Positions 31,420 to 43,299 are shown, numbered from the stretch's first letter. The stretch: DNA of 64,000 nt from Diphasiastrum complanatum (GCA_029204225.1 CM055101.1:30057975-30121974); one strand, 5' to 3'. Program-made: numbers and translations. Notes: generated from the sequence alone by a model not told the origin.

Positions 31420-32635
31420 AAGATTCGAATAAAAAGAATTCGAACGACAAGAAAGAAACCTTATCATGTGCAGCGGAATAATCTATCTTTCTCTTTTTTC
31501 ATGCATGACTACGTCTATCAATTTCGAACAAAACAATAGTGATTAAAATCACGTTCAATCTTATAGTAACTAACTTTGAAATCATTAGTACTACAATGAT
31601 TACATAGCCAAACATTAAAACATTGAATCATCAGACAAATAGTCAGTTGTGAAGAATTACAAAAATGCATACATTCCGAGACTAAGCTAAATGCAATAAG
31701 GAAATAGTATCGATTCAGTGTAAAAGCGATACAAATGTAAATGAGTAAAACAAGTTGCGGATCGAAGCCGAGTACTCTAAGCTATCTCTAAGCGGCTAAA
31801 ATATAAGTCTGAATTAAGTGCAACTATTGATAAGCAGTAAGTGCAATAGTAATCTCTAATCAACTCTAAAGAACTGATCTAGAATGCTCAAGAGTGTTCA
31901 AGCTCGCAGGCTTGAGAGAGCTAACTATTCAATACTTGATCTTTGAAAAAATGTTGAAATATGAACAACTATTTATACTAAGCAATTAGGCTGGAGTCTG
32001 GTGGCATTCATCTAGTTCTTTTCAGAAGTTGCTTGCTGATAAGCGGTGACATTTTGGCCATAAACAGTCTCTCTGCAGAAATGAACATAATTGTCACTTT
32101 GCATAAATGAACATAATTGTCATCAGGGAGAAAGCAAAAAATGCAACTTTTGTGAGAAATGCGACAGTGTCACAAAATCTCATTTCCTGAAATTGGAGGT
32201 AGTCCCACACTTTGCCAAAGTCATTTTCTTAACATTTAAGGCACTTTGAAAAATGCAGAAAAAGACGACACCGCATTTTTACTTGCAATTCATGACAGGC
32301 AAAAAATGCAAAACATGCGACATTGCACTTTTACTCAAAATTCCTTACAGGCAAAAAATGCAAAAAATGCGACACTGCATTTTTCCTTGCAATTCTTGAC
32401 ATTGTCACTTTAAGAGAAAATTGACTGTAGCAAAAATGTGATAGTTTCGGGTTTTGTAGTGAGAAGAAAATTCCTGACACTGTTGTCAAACTCTGTGTAT
32501 TTCTACAGACTATGTAAAAACACTTGTAATTCTGCAGACTGTGTAAAACACGGGAGAATCCATAGAACTGGATAAACAATTGGATGAAGATTAAAAACCG
32601 ATTAGTCGATTAGTAGGAAAGAGAATAATCCAACA
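31420..32635 (-). repeat. copia-K2 3' LTR
   Basis: About 1.2 kb. The minus-strand 5' end is TGTTGGATTATTCTC, after the purine tract AAAGAGGAG. A TATAAATA box lies on the minus strand at 31970-31977. The 3' third matches K3. Longer than K3 because of an inserted tandem repeat region (32267-32402). Confidence 0.75.
32267..32402 (-). repeat. 57-bp tandem repeat in K2 LTR
   Basis: Units contain GGCAAAAAATGCAAAA, then ATGCGACA, TGCA and a T-rich tract ending AATTC. Two full and one partial unit with point changes. Located upstream of the TATA box, so it would be in U3. Confidence 0.75.
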
Positions 32636-32639
32636 CTCC

Positions 32640-33480
32640 TCTTTAATCCGAATACATGAGTGCCTTGATCTTTAAACTTAGTTCTGCTTAGAACTTTCTG
32701 TTTGTACCCAAGCTTAATGTTTTTGTAAAAATATCTGCTGTCATATCTTGCATTCGACAATACTGCAAGAACTTTGCTTCTAACAAAGTGATACTTCAGT
32801 TCAATGTGCTTACTCCTAGAATGAAATCTAGGGTTGGCTGATAAGGCAATGGCACTTTGATTTTCACAAAATAATAATGTTGGAGCATATTGATTTAAAT
32901 TGATATCTAAAAGTATGTTTCTCAACCAAATTGCTTCCTTTGTAGCTTGTGAGGCTACGATATACTATGATTATGTAGAGGATAGAGCTATCGAAGATTG
33001 CTTGCGACTATTGCAGGAAATTGGACCATTGTTGAGAAAAAATATAAATCCAGAAGTGGATTTACAAGTGTCTACATCTCCTACCCAACTTGCATCTATA
33101 AAACCAATGAGTAAATTGAGTTTGTTGTTGTTGATTGTTCCATAACAAATGCAAAAGTCCATAGTAGCTCGAAGATATATCATGACTCTGATAAGAGCCT
33201 TCCAATGTGTTATACCAAGGTTGGTCATATATTGACATAAAGAGCTGACTGCAAAAGCTATGTCTGGCCTGGTACAGATCATTGCGTACATAAGAGATCC
33301 TATTATCGAATGATAAGAATATTCACGCATCTACTCCTCTTGAATTGTTTGAGGACACTGACCCTTTGACAATTTGAGGCTAAATCAGATTATATCTGAC
33401 TAACATATTGTAGATGTACTTCTGTTGAGTAATGTAGATCAACTTTCGATTTCTGTCTCTGTGGATTTGAATACCTCCTA
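32640..33480 (-). pseudogene. copia-K2 RT C-terminus and RNase H
   Basis: Frame 32971-33330: MREYSYHSIIGSLMYAMICT, RPDIAFAVSSLCQYM, IDASWVGDVDTCKSTSGFIF and SIALSST. Frame 32602-32925: ILLDINLNQYAPTLLFCENQ, SAIALSANPRFHSRSKHIEL and KYHFVRSKVL. These are the conserved end of copia RT (the SLMYA...RPDIAFAV block) and RNase H. The two frames are separated by a shift at about 32950. The extreme RNase H end (TKxL) is decayed. Confidence 0.9.
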
Positions 33481-33483
33481 TTT

Positions 33484-34142
33484 GCCTCAGTCAAATAGTC
33501 TTGCTGAGAGAAAGAATAGAACCTTAGTTGAATCGGCAAAGTGCATGTTATTACATGTGACACTTCCAAAGTCCTTTTGGGTTAGAGCTATTTCAACATA
33601 ATCTATATTCAGAACAAATGTCCTACTAAAGGTCTCTTAGACAAAACACCATTCGAAGTTTGGACAAGTACCAAACATTTTCTATCAAACTTATGAGTTT
33701 TTGGATGTACTGATTATGCGCTGCTTATGCACAGATTCCTCGTGATCTCAAGAAGAAGCTCGACATCCAGAGTACCAAATGTATTTTCATCAACTACACT
33801 ACTTCAGATCAAGCCTACAAGTTGTTCGATCCCATTGAGTCGAAGATATTCACTAGTCGGCATATCATCTTCATCGAAGATGATATCATCGACCTAGGCA
33901 ATGCCCATGTACCCGACCTGTCAGATTCTCCTGACATATTGAACTTTCCAGATCCTCAGTCAACTATTCCCATTGAAAGTCCAAGCTCATCTACTTTCGA
34001 CGAACAACATATCAATGGCGAATCAAAAGATGATGATGTTGCAGTTCAGCAACTACAGTATGATGAAAATGATCGACTTTCTCTATTTCCCAGAAGATCA
34101 TCAAGAGTTAGCAAACCACCTATCAGGTACATTAAAGATTGA
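33484..34142 (+). pseudogene. copia integrase C-terminal half
   Basis: SNSLAERKNRTLVESAKCML has the NG(V/L)AERKNR-type Glu; the usual Asn-Gly before it reads Asn-Ser. Then LPKSFW and, in shifted frames, CPTKGLLDKTPFEVW, DIQSTKCIFINYTTSDQAYK and LFDPIESKIFTSRHIIFIED. The open frame 33822-34142 ends FPRRSSRVSKPPIRYIKD, the integrase-RT border. It is head-to-head with K2, joining at about 33481. Confidence 0.85.
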
Positions 34143-34244
34143 GAGATTCAATAAATTGCTTGGAATCATTTTTACGAATTACTATGGATAAAGACATTGA
34201 AACAAAATGCGCAATCTTTTAGATGGGCTTTAGATCAGCTTAAA

Positions 34245-34335
34245 TTGAAAAACATATACGAATCCAACAGATCAGATTTTTTCAACCCTATATTTAAAAA
34301 CGTATACGAATTCAACAGATCATATTTTTTCTCTT
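34245..34335 (+). repeat. two-unit tandem duplication
   Basis: AACATATACGAATCCAACAG and AACGTATACGAATTCAACAG, each followed by ATCA(G/T)ATTTTTTC; period about 62 bp. Surroundings (34143-34875) are AT-rich and otherwise empty. Confidence 0.75.
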
Positions 34336-34875
34336 GAAAAACACCACTAACAACTCTTTGCAAACAAAAAATAAAAATAGCAATGAAACTCATAAGAAAT
34401 TGTCAAAATATGATGCATATTCATATGTCAAAATTTGACATGAAACGTGCCAATTACATGGATGCTGACACAAATGTCACATTAAATATTTTATTCTAAT
34501 TTCACATTTTAATTCACATTAAAAATTTCATTCTAATTTCACATGTCAATCTAATTCTAGATTCACATTCCAATCTCATTCGTAATTACCGTCATAATCT
34601 ACATCACATTTTAGCATCATATTTTTATTTTTAATTATAAAATTTTATTCTCATCTCTCTCTCTCCTCTTTATCATTCAGCTACAAATCTCTCTAAGCTA
34701 GACTCTTATACAACAATCTTTCTCTTTCTCATTACAAAATTCTTTTCACTCTTTTTTACATCTCATTTCATAATTTATTGCCCATGGTTTTATAAAATCC
34801 TTCACTCTAATACGATTTTTTATTAGCCTTAAACTATCTTTGCCTATTCTCACTTTCATTTTTTGTAACTTTATT

Positions 34876-35075
34876 CAATTCACAATCATGGTTTCATTCA
34901 TAGTCACTAATCTCAATCATAGTTCAATTCACAATCATGGTTTCATTCATAATCACTAATCTCATTCAGCAAATTTTTATCAACATTTACAATCCTCATC
35001 GTAGATCTTGTTCAATTCACAATCATGTTTTCATTCATAAGCAGTGTTCTCATTCACCAACATTTTATCAACATT
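34876..35075 (+). repeat. degenerate tandem repeat
   Basis: TTCAATTCACAATCATG(G/T)TTTC followed by ATTCATA occurs three times (about 34873, 34923, 35008). CAACATTTACAA occurs twice. Unit about 50-85 bp. Confidence 0.75.
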
Positions 35076-35207
35076 TACAAATCTCATCATATTTTTAATA
35101 ACACACACACACAAATTCACATTTTAATCACACATTCATATCTTCTTAAACTAAAATCTTTCAATAAATTATAGATCTCTCTCATCCATAATTCATGATG
35201 AATGTAA

Positions 35208-35379
<172 letters not shown>

Positions 35380-35676
35380 CCCTAAATCCATAATTCATGA
35401 TATCACTCATAAATCTCACAAAATCCCAAGATTTACAAACACATGAATGTCAGAATAAGTGTTGGTATATTGTTACTAACAAATCAATAGATTTCGATGT
35501 CCCTTTTGATATCTTCAGTACCTTGTTAGCTACAAATTTTGCCCCTCAAATGCTGCTAAGAGTGCTTGAATGGTGAACGAATAAAGACAAAAAAAACCCC
35601 TGCAAAATAGAACAATCTTTTAATATACTATATGCATTGTTCTACTCAATCAAAATGCAGCCAAAAGAGAGTAGCA

Positions 35677-36167
<491 letters not shown>

Positions 36168-36365
36168 TGTCAACTAGTTTTGTTGGTTTATTGGCATTTT
36201 TGGAGGCCAAAGCGAAATTTCAACTTATAGATACATTTCTTAATCTTGATAAGGCCTAGAAATAGTGTCCTTACTATTTTTAACAAGTATTCAATTGGAT
36301 AAGGTTGGATTTAGAGATACTACTATTGGTTAGTTAAGATACATTGAAACTAGTAACTTATTTCT
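36168..36365 (+). repeat. copia-T LTR fragment
   Basis: TGTCAACTAGTTTTGTTGG, then GGAGGCCAAAGCGAAATTT, AAGGCCTAGAAATAGTG and ACTACTATTGGTTAGTT. Collinear with the complement of 20770-20965. Cut at about 36365. Confidence 0.8.
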
Positions 36366-36539
36366 AGGCTTTTAGTTAGTCTGCATTTGTTTTTTTTCTT
36401 TTGTTAAATATTTTTGACGATTCGGAAGCTATCCCTTCCACTTTTGAAGCTGTTTCTTCCAGTGGTACACAATCTAAATAGTCAAAGATTGTAAATATAT
36501 ATACTTTTTTTTATTGGTACGAGCATTAATTTAGATGAT

Positions 36540-37427
36540 TGTTCAGATTTTGATCTTGCTCAAAATAGGGCATCGTTTATAGACCCTAGAACACCAACTA
36601 ACCTTTCTCCTTCTGATAAATCTTTGATCACTTTGCCTACTTATATTATAGATAATAATTCTTTTTTGACAATATTGGATATATGGAATCTTTTTTATTC
36701 CACTAAAGCTGAGATTCTTTGCATTTTGAGCAAAGATCTTGATGAATTTTCGGATATAATTGATTTTAATGCTGATGATCTTCTCTTTGGTGTTGACGAT
36801 GTACATAATGATAAGTTTTAGATTGCTTGAAAGTGGTTGTGGAGGAAACGCGCAACAAAGAAAATGATCTACCTTCTGAGGAGGAGTTTCTCAGAATCCA
36901 AGGTAAACTTGATTGTCCACAACCAACTGTCTATTCACCAACAATATTGACATCAAAAGGTGGACATAATATTGATGGAGAGACAATAATCAGGGAAAAC
37001 AAAGCCGAATGCGTAAGTTTTTGTATCTTATCATGTACTAGGTTATGTCAGATTATATACTGGAGCTTACTTTGTTTTTTGGGCAGTATTTGAAGTTTTT
37101 CAAGAATAATGAGATAAGTGTTGCCCATTCAAAGTTTCGTCAACATGGTGCGACTATGATTATGGCAATCAAGGCACTGTCTCATTTTCTTGGAGGACAT
37201 AATTTCAATAAGGTGCATAAAATAATTTTTGTAAAGAAAATCAGTGCGGTTAAAATTTTAGGATATGGACTAGTGAATTCCATGCTTATATCATCTCATT
37301 TTGCATTGTATGTTGCTTACGTTGATCTGAGTAAGCATGAAAACTATGAGTTGTTGGATCCATATGAGAGAAGAAAATTGTTGCATGATTCTAAGTTGCA
37401 ACTTTCATTGGAAAAAGTATTGTGTCT
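36540..37427 (+). pseudogene. intron-bearing gene fragment of unknown family
   Basis: Frame ending 36821 (SDFDLAQNRASFIDPRTP ... FLTILDIWNLFYSTKAEIL, DLDEFSDIIDFNADDLLF). It is followed in another frame by KVVVEETRNKENDLPSEEEF, then GGHNIDGETIIRENKAEC, which stops at a good donor C|GTAAGT (37013). A short intron ends at TTTTTTGGGCAG (37086). The next exon is YLKFFKNNEISVAHSKFRQH then MIMAIKALSHFLGGHNFNK|GTGCAT. The first part is faintly DDT-domain-like, but that is weak. It is cut at 37427 by the copia-D1 3' LTR fragment. Confidence 0.5.
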
Positions 37428-37514
37428 CTAGATCTTCGAGTTCGCGAATGTCTTCGTCGGGCTGAGGGCTGAAAGCTAGCAAGGCTTTGTAATTAGAAAC
37501 ATTTTGTTTCTTCA
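37428..37514 (-). repeat. copia-D1 3' LTR, truncated
   Basis: TGAAGAAACAAAATGTTTC onward, the same first 87 bp as the 5' LTR. Preceded by a purine tract (TTTGAGAGGGAGC, complement of 37515-37527). Truncated at 37427. Confidence 0.8.
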
Positions 37515-37529
37515 GCTCCCTCTCAAAGC

Positions 37530-38110
37530 ATGGTAGCTTTACAATCCCAAGACTGCCCCTTTGTCTCTCAAAGAGTCCTTTGTCCAGGGCTTTATTGAAG
37601 ATGTCAACAACCATGTCTCTCGTTCTGATGAAGGTGGTCTGCAGCATATTCTTTTCAATTAGATCCCTAATCAAGTGGTACTTGATCACAATGTGCTTGT
37701 TCTGGAATGGAACATTGGATCTTTCGTCAGGTGTATTGCAGAGGTGTTGTCCATCTGCAAGACTAGGGGCTTGTTCCTTGTTTCGTCCAATTCATCCAGA
37801 AACTGCCTTAGCTAGATTATTTCGTTGGCCATCTTTGTTGCTGCAACATATTTTGCTTCGCAAGATGACTGGGCTACAACGGTCTGCTTATTGCTGACCT
37901 AGAAAACTGTTGCTCTTGATACAATGGTGCATCCTTCCGAGATGCTTTTATAGTCATCCTTGAGAGATGCCCAGCTAGCGTTGTTGTAGGAAAGTATCCT
38001 GAAACTTGCACCACGACAATAATACAAGCCATAATCCCTCGTTAATTGAAGATAATACAAAATTTGTTTTGCAATCTTCCAATGTGTCGAGCCTAGATTC
38101 ATGCAGAATT
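37530..38110 (-). pseudogene. copia-D1 RNase H
   Basis: LGSTHWKIAKQILYYLQLTR, DYGLYYCRG, then SYNNASWASLKDDYKSISEG (the first Asp replaced: usual DADWA region reads NNASWA). After shifts comes FQNKHIVIKYHLIRDLIEKN and TRDMVVDIFNKALDKGLFER. Stops and shifts abolish function. The final frame runs on into the LTR. Confidence 0.85.
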
Positions 38111-38470
38111 GGTCATCTTGAATACTGCATAAGCAATATCAGGGCATGTATTGTCAACAAGGTACATCAGTGATCCTATCAGTTTCATGTAAGGTGTAAG
38201 ATGCATATGTTCTCTCTCTTCCTCGGTCTTTGGACAATCATCATTCGTCAGCATCGTCCCTGCAAGCATTGGAGGGTTCGCTCCTTTGCAGTTCAGCATC
38301 CCAAAGTCCTCTAGGATCTTCTGGGTGTATTTGGATTGGTGAAGGTATAACTTGCCTCCCTTGTAGTCCCTTTCAATTTGCAAGCCCAGGTAACACCTGG
38401 CTTCTCCCAGATCCACGATCTCAAAATGTTTCGACATGTCTGCCTTTACTTCAGCAATTAGCTGCTCACT
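38099..38470 (-). pseudogene. copia-D1 RT, C-terminal part
   Basis: MSKHFEIVDLGEARCYLGLQ, IERDYKGGKLYLHQSKYTQK, MHLTPYMKLIGSLMYLVDNT and CPDIAYAVFKM. This is the copia RT region after the catalytic VDD motif. The catalytic part itself is deleted together with integrase. Confidence 0.9.
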
Positions 38471-38504
38471 CCTGCAAAGTATCAGAGACTGGTACTGGCG
38501 TCAA

Positions 38505-38963
38505 TCACATTGCATGTTCATCAGAATACATCACATGCATCCCTGGATCTACTATTCTTGCTATAGAGAGCAAGTCTTGTTGCAGAGTAGGCACGAACAG
38601 AACATCTTCGAGTCGTCTATCTCTGCCATTGGTGTTGAGCCATAGTGAACCAATGTCGTTCACTTGATGTCTAGATCCATCTCCAAGAACTATGCATCTT
38701 GAGGGATCTGCACTTTTGGAATCAGACATGATTCGTCTTGATGTCACTAAGTGTGAGGTGGCTCCTGAATCTAGATTCACCTCATGTGTGTTAGATGTTG
38801 ATGTTGCACACACGTCTGCACATATATAGGCGATCGAACAGTTTCTGTTCGTTCTTTGTTCGCTCATTTTTGAGCTCTCGGGCTCCTCGACATAGGATGA
38901 ACTATTGCTGTTCTCCTGTCTGTTTTGTGCTGACTTGTTTCTCGGGTTCTGGTGGCAATCCAT
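38505..38963 (-). CDS. copia-D1 nucleocapsid tail and protease
   Basis: 152-residue frame. The start overlaps the end of the knuckle (MDCHQNPRNKSAQ). VNLDSGATSHLVTSRRIM has the DSG active site, followed by CIVLGDGSRHQVNDIGSLWL and DVLFVPTLQQDLLSIARIVD. The protease looks undamaged over its core. The full knuckle upstream reads CIHYHKKGHAAMDC (Cys2 to Tyr). Confidence 0.85.
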   Translation of the reverse strand: MDCHQNPRNKSAQNRQENSNSSSYVEEPESSKMSEQRTNRNCSIAYICADVCATSTSNTHEVNLDSGATSHLVTSRRIMSDSKSADPSRCIVLGDGSRHQVNDIGSLWLNTNGRDRRLEDVLFVPTLQQDLLSIARIVDPGMHVMYSDEHAM

Positions 38964-39003
38964 GGCTGCGTGACCCTTCTTGTGATAATGGATACACTCA
39001 ATC

Positions 39004-39826
39004 TTGGAATTGAGCCAGCATGTATCTATTGTATGTCCATCTCTTCTGCATATTCACACAAGTCTTCTTGTCTGCACCTTGTTGTTTCAACCTCCCTTTG
39101 GTCTTCCAGTTGCCTTTGCTTGTTCCCTCTGCTTGCTGGTCATGATCCTGCCTCTGATTGGACTCCCTCTTACGCTTAAATTGCTTCTTTGATTTTTCTT
39201 TGTTGTCGTAGAGGGCTTGGTCAAAACCATCCTTGTGATCAAAATGTTCTCTGGCCTCGACTTCCTCTCGAATCTCGACAATCGCCTTTTCGAGGTTCAT
39301 GGCGGGATCTTTCGCGAGCAAAGTTCTTGTCGTCTGGAATGATCTGGTAAGGCTCTCAACAGGTATGTGAGCTGCTTCTCAACGGACACAACGTTCACTG
39401 TTCTAGAGCTATGTAGTGACAGAAACAGATCTTTCATCTTTCCTACAAAAGAAGTGAGGTCTTTTCCATCCCACTGCAAATTTGTCAGCTGATCTTCAGC
39501 ATCATGATTTGACTTCTTGATTTTGTCTGAAATCTGGCGAGTAATGCATCCCACATCTCCTTAGCTTTGGAGAGTGTAGACAGGTCAAGTGTGAGACTAT
39601 CTTCGATGGAAGATAATAGCAAGGCTACTACCTTGTCGTTTTTCTCCCTCCATTCACGTAGCTCCTTGCCTGTTGTTGTAGGCATTTCTTTTGTGCCATC
39701 CACCCAGGGGAATAGTCCTTCACCCTTGAGTATCAAAGATGTCTTAACTTTCCAGGCTAGAAAGTTAGATCCTGAGAAATCAAGTATTATGCAGCTCTTG
39801 CTCTGCATGCTGCTGATTGAAGCCAT
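39004..39826 (-). pseudogene. copia-D1 Gag
   Basis: ATG at 39826: MASISSMQSKSCIILDFSGS, NFLAWKVKTSLILKGEGLFP, KELREWREKNDKVVALLLSS, MWDALLARFQTKSRSQIMML. A shift follows, then LQWDGKDLTSFVGKMKDLFL and QLTYLLRALPDHSRR, a second shift, and FDQALYDNKEKSKKQFKRKR. This is UBN2-type copia gag. It is the reference copy for the split D2 gag. Confidence 0.85.
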
Positions 39827-39928
39827 TGCTTCTTGGAGTCTATTCCCTTGTTGATGGTTGCTTGTTTGAATGCTTGGCCTCCTAGATCTGCTAGCTTCTT
39901 GGCTATGTCAGAATATGACAGGATGACC

Positions 39929-39941
39929 GGCTCTGATACCA
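39929..39941 (-). other. copia-D1 primer binding site
   Basis: The minus strand reads TGGTATCAGAGCC, one base from the LTR end. Confidence 0.95.
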
Positions 39942-39942
39942 C

Positions 39943-40969
39943 TGATGAGGGTTCAAATTCATGTATCGCAATTTGGATTTTGCAATCGTGAAGCTTTCGC
40001 GATAGGAACCATGATCCTCTTGCGACTCGGATGGAGTTCAGATGCGATCGCTGGATCACTCCTACAATCCTCCAGAATGTAGTTAGGCTCTAGCTGATCT
40101 ACGTTTATAAAATTAATGTATCATTCAACATAGTTTCAACCAAGGTGCGGAATTGAAATGAACAAGAAAACTCATACACATGATTAACAACAAAAGCATT
40201 TGCATATGAGATCAGACACAACAAGAGAAATTATCTATATTGAACTTCCTATGTTTTCTTCAAGCACTGCATGCAAATCACGCAGTATGTTGGCGTGGGA
40301 GAAACACGGTTCTCTCATGAGTAATCGTCCCGCTTTACTAGCAGACAGTTGGATCTCTATGGATCCTGATCACAGCTCGTCTTGCACACAAGTGGACTTG
40401 TTGTCTGTATTTCCTCTTGATTGCCTACTAGCATCAGACTACTTCATTACATTGTATGTGTATTCTGTTGATCTATATGTCAAGTATCATCCAGTAAGTA
40501 TGGTGGCTCTATGTCAATCTAAGATTAGAGTGATTAAACATCTACTACTAATTAGGGAATTATAAGAGTGGCATATTAGCCATGACCTAAAAGGTATCTA
40601 CTGACGTCATATCATCATATTAGATATCTATACTTCTGGGTACTTGCATGATCTTGTTGGTACTCTTTGGAGCGTGCAGGCAGGAGAAGGTTTCGTTTCC
40701 GTCGTTGGTTTTGTTTTGGTCATTTGCCTTCTCTCGTACTGGACCGCAAAAGATTCTCATTCATGAATCTTGCGTGTTTGTGAACCGTTCGTCTTCGTCT
40801 ACTTTGACTTTTGTGTTCACAAACCGTTCTTCTTCATTTTCTTTGACTTTCATGTTCGCAAAACTTTTCGTGCTTCGTATCTCCAGATCTTCGAGTTCGC
40901 GAATGTCTTTGTCGAGCTGAGGGCTGAAAGCTAGCAAGGCTTTGTAATTAGAAACGTTTTCTTTCTTCA
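39943..40969 (-). repeat. copia-D1 5' LTR
   Basis: 1027 bp with TG...CA ends (TGAAGAAAGAAAACG ... CCCTCATCA). Its first ~200 bp are readable in frame with the RNase H end of D1, which explains the frame at 40761-41102. Matches 16505-17265 and 37428-37514. Confidence 0.85.
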
Positions 40970-42262
40970 GACTTGGCGTAGATAGATCTAAATCACACCT
41001 ACAATGAATCGGACGAATGTTCTTTTTTTTGGATTTTTTTAGGGTTTTGGGTGTTTTTTTGTATTTTCTGAAATCTGTAGAGAAGAAATGTTCACCGTTC
41101 AAATCGTAGGTTCAATGATCAAAACCGGAGGTGCTTGCAACTCCGCAAACATTTCTTGAAAGAGGTTAAAAAGTTATCAGCTTTGATGACAATTTTTGCC
41201 TCCATATTTAACCGATTTTTGTTTTTTTCTGATTTCTCAGATCCCAATGGATCTTAAGAATGGTGATCTGAATAGCTTCCTCTATTCAATAACCAGATTA
41301 GATTTCAAACAATAAAATCCAGTCAAATCAAGAAAAAATCTCCTCCAAACTAGCCCTAAATACAATTTTAACACTATTCATGCCACGACATGATGCCTAA
41401 TACAAGCTAACCATCCAACAAACATGCTGCAAACTAAAAATTTGGCATTGCTCCCTAGCAACAGCACCAAAATTGTAGTGGGTTTCTTTCCTAGCCTAAC
41501 CTCAACCCAAGATCCAAGCAATCTAGCATCAGGGGGTAGAAGAAGTCAGTTGTCACCCGTAGGTTTGTTCCCAAGGGAGCAATAGCATATCTCATATTTC
41601 AGCATGAATGGAAGATCCACATCTAACTCTAACATCCATTAACCCTAAGCATTAACACTATACGATTAACACTACGATCCACAATGAAGATAGCTTACTC
41701 TTTCTCTCTCTCCTTTCTCTCTCATAAAAAGTATAAGAAATAACAATTCCCATAACATTCAAATCCAACAATTAGCAAATATAACAAAAGCATGAGAGAT
41801 GGAGGAAAAGAGTTAGAGAGCAAGGACATTCACATATCCATTCCATAAGAGAACCAATCTGCTTGTATTGAAATGAGAATATAAACATGATTTCCAAACT
41901 CGAGTTTGGCACTATTTATAACAGAGAGGAGGGCCTTGGCCTCAAGTTCCTATTGGCCCATTTCTACCTATCCAACTATTCAAACTTAAAAAAGAGTGAG
42001 AACCCATTCAATAATCGAAGGGAACCAACTTGAATTTGAATTTGAACCAATTTTGGTGGGAGTCCCAAGGTTATTCACTAACTTGACATTTAGGCCCTGC
42101 GACATTAAGAGTCTGACAAAAAGGCCTAAAGTCCTTTTATTAACTTTCTAATTATCAAATAACTATGTGATCATCGGGTTGGACTTACACATGCAGGGTG
42201 CCAAATCTCTCTCACTTATTAGCTAGGGTTAGAGTTGTCTTGAGTTCGCAAACCCTCCGACA
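40970..42262 (-). mobile_element. gypsy-G2, 5' end only (LTR and leader)
   Basis: LTR 41474-42262 (789 bp, TGTCGGAGGG...CCCACTACA on the minus strand). The primer site follows at 41451-41469, then 480 bp of leader matching the G1 leader (57400-57920; shared GATCTTAAGA..GGTGATCTGAATAGC and CATGCCACGAC). It is interrupted at 40969 by copia-D1; the coding part is lost. A TATAAATA box lies at 41913-41920. Confidence 0.85.
41451..41469 (-). other. gypsy-G2 primer binding site, tRNA-Asp type
   Basis: The minus strand reads TGGTGCTGTTGCTAGGGAG. Confidence 0.75.
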
Positions 42263-42615
42263 TCCCACATCCCATGTTAATCTTCGTCAGCCAATGTCCA
42301 AAAGAGCTATATTTAGTGAATTTCAAGAGTCATCGCATGGTGCAGGATCTACTCAAGAGAATGAAACATAGACTGAAGAGGTGAGGAATCCAAGTTAACC
42401 TGCACAAGAACTAAGTGGTTCTTTGTCACAACTAGAAAATGTCATTGGCACGTCATCATATGACAAGTCACAGCCAAAATCAAAAGGAAAATACAATAGA
42501 GACTTTCAATCCAAACCACTACTAACGAATCATCAAAAGCAATTGCTTACAAGATCTGAAATCCGAAAGGTACAAAATGTAGTTTGTTGCTCATCTTCCT
42601 GCTTACAAAAGATTA
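42263..42615 (+). pseudogene. gene fragment, plus arm of inverted duplication
   Basis: Closely matches the complement of 43868-44230. Encodes PMSKRAIFSEFQESSHGAGS, SLSQLENVIGTSSYD and LLTRSEIRKVQNVVCCSSSC (then LQK). A CCSSSC cysteine cluster follows. gypsy-G2 abuts its start. Family unknown; a cysteine cluster in such a context occurs in some plant transposase-related proteins, but I cannot confirm it. Confidence 0.6.
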
Positions 42616-43060
42616 TCTCATAATCATGCCATAAAATTTTTTATTCACCACCCATGTGCTTTCGTCATTTATCTTTTACTCCCATTTAAGTGTGCATGGC
42701 CTTGTATCTTATTGGACCATGTTTAGACTTTGCATTTTTGGAAGGTGGGGAAGGGTTGACTTGCCCATTTTGCCACTCTTTATTTTCTATTTGAAAGGCA
42801 AGACCTCTTGACCAAAGTCAAGAGACTTTAAGGTTGTGGTCTCCCCTCGTCTTTTTTACAAGGAAGGGGAGACTGTTGATTTTGCTTTTTTTCTTCTCTT
42901 TTGATTTTGTCAAGTTGAAATACCTTATAGCACTTGTGGTGGGTCATACCTGTTTAGGACTGTCCTTGTCTCTGGAGGGTTGTACCTTGTCTATCAAGGT
43001 CCTATCCTTTGATCCCCATATCACTTTGAGTGAGGTCTGCCTGAACTATTGCTTCTTCCC
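42616..43060. other. no recognised feature (inverted-repeat spacer)
   Basis: No coding motif; a 76-codon frame at 42834-43064 has no recognisable features. Confidence 0.5.
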
Positions 43061-43276
43061 TTAGATCAGTTTTGTCAGTATCTTACCATCAAAGTCATCG
43101 TTTGAGTACCTATTGCAAACAAAGTTAGCACACATCAAAGCTTCACCCCAAAATGACTTATGGAGATTCACATTCACTCTCATGGTTTTAGCTCTTTCAA
43201 AAAGATTGTTTTTCCTCTCTTCCACACCACGTAGAATCTTTGAGTTTGAAAGCTCCCTCTTGATCACATGTGCCAC
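43061..43276 (-). pseudogene. copia-T integrase fragment
   Basis: MAHVIKRELSNSKILRGVEE, RKNNLFERAKTMRVNVNLHK and SFWGEALMCANFVCNRYSND. Matches 29290-29480. Cut on both sides and joined to a copia-T LTR fragment at about 43300. Confidence 0.85.
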
Positions 43277-43299
43277 ACAAACCTCTTTGAACTTTAAGC

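Larger units (their letters stand above)
37428..40974 (-). mobile_element. copia-D1, inserted in gypsy-G2
   Basis: Minus-strand order is 5' LTR (40969-39943), primer site, gag, zinc knuckle, protease, RT C-terminal part, RNase H, purine tract and the first 87 bp of the 3' LTR. Integrase and the N-terminal half of RT are deleted between protease (to ~38505) and RT (from ~38470). The 5' LTR begins exactly inside the leader of gypsy-G2, so D1 inserted there; the other side of the insertion is lost at 37427. Confidence 0.85.

Noticed and set aside
38230-38667. 145-codon plus-strand ORF
   Set aside because: Shadow of copia-D1 RT and protease frames.
40761-41102. 113-codon minus-strand ORF as a separate gene
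   Set aside because: It spans the copia-D1 LTR and the G2 leader; the similarity to the RNase H end at 37430 arises because that frame runs into the 3' LTR.
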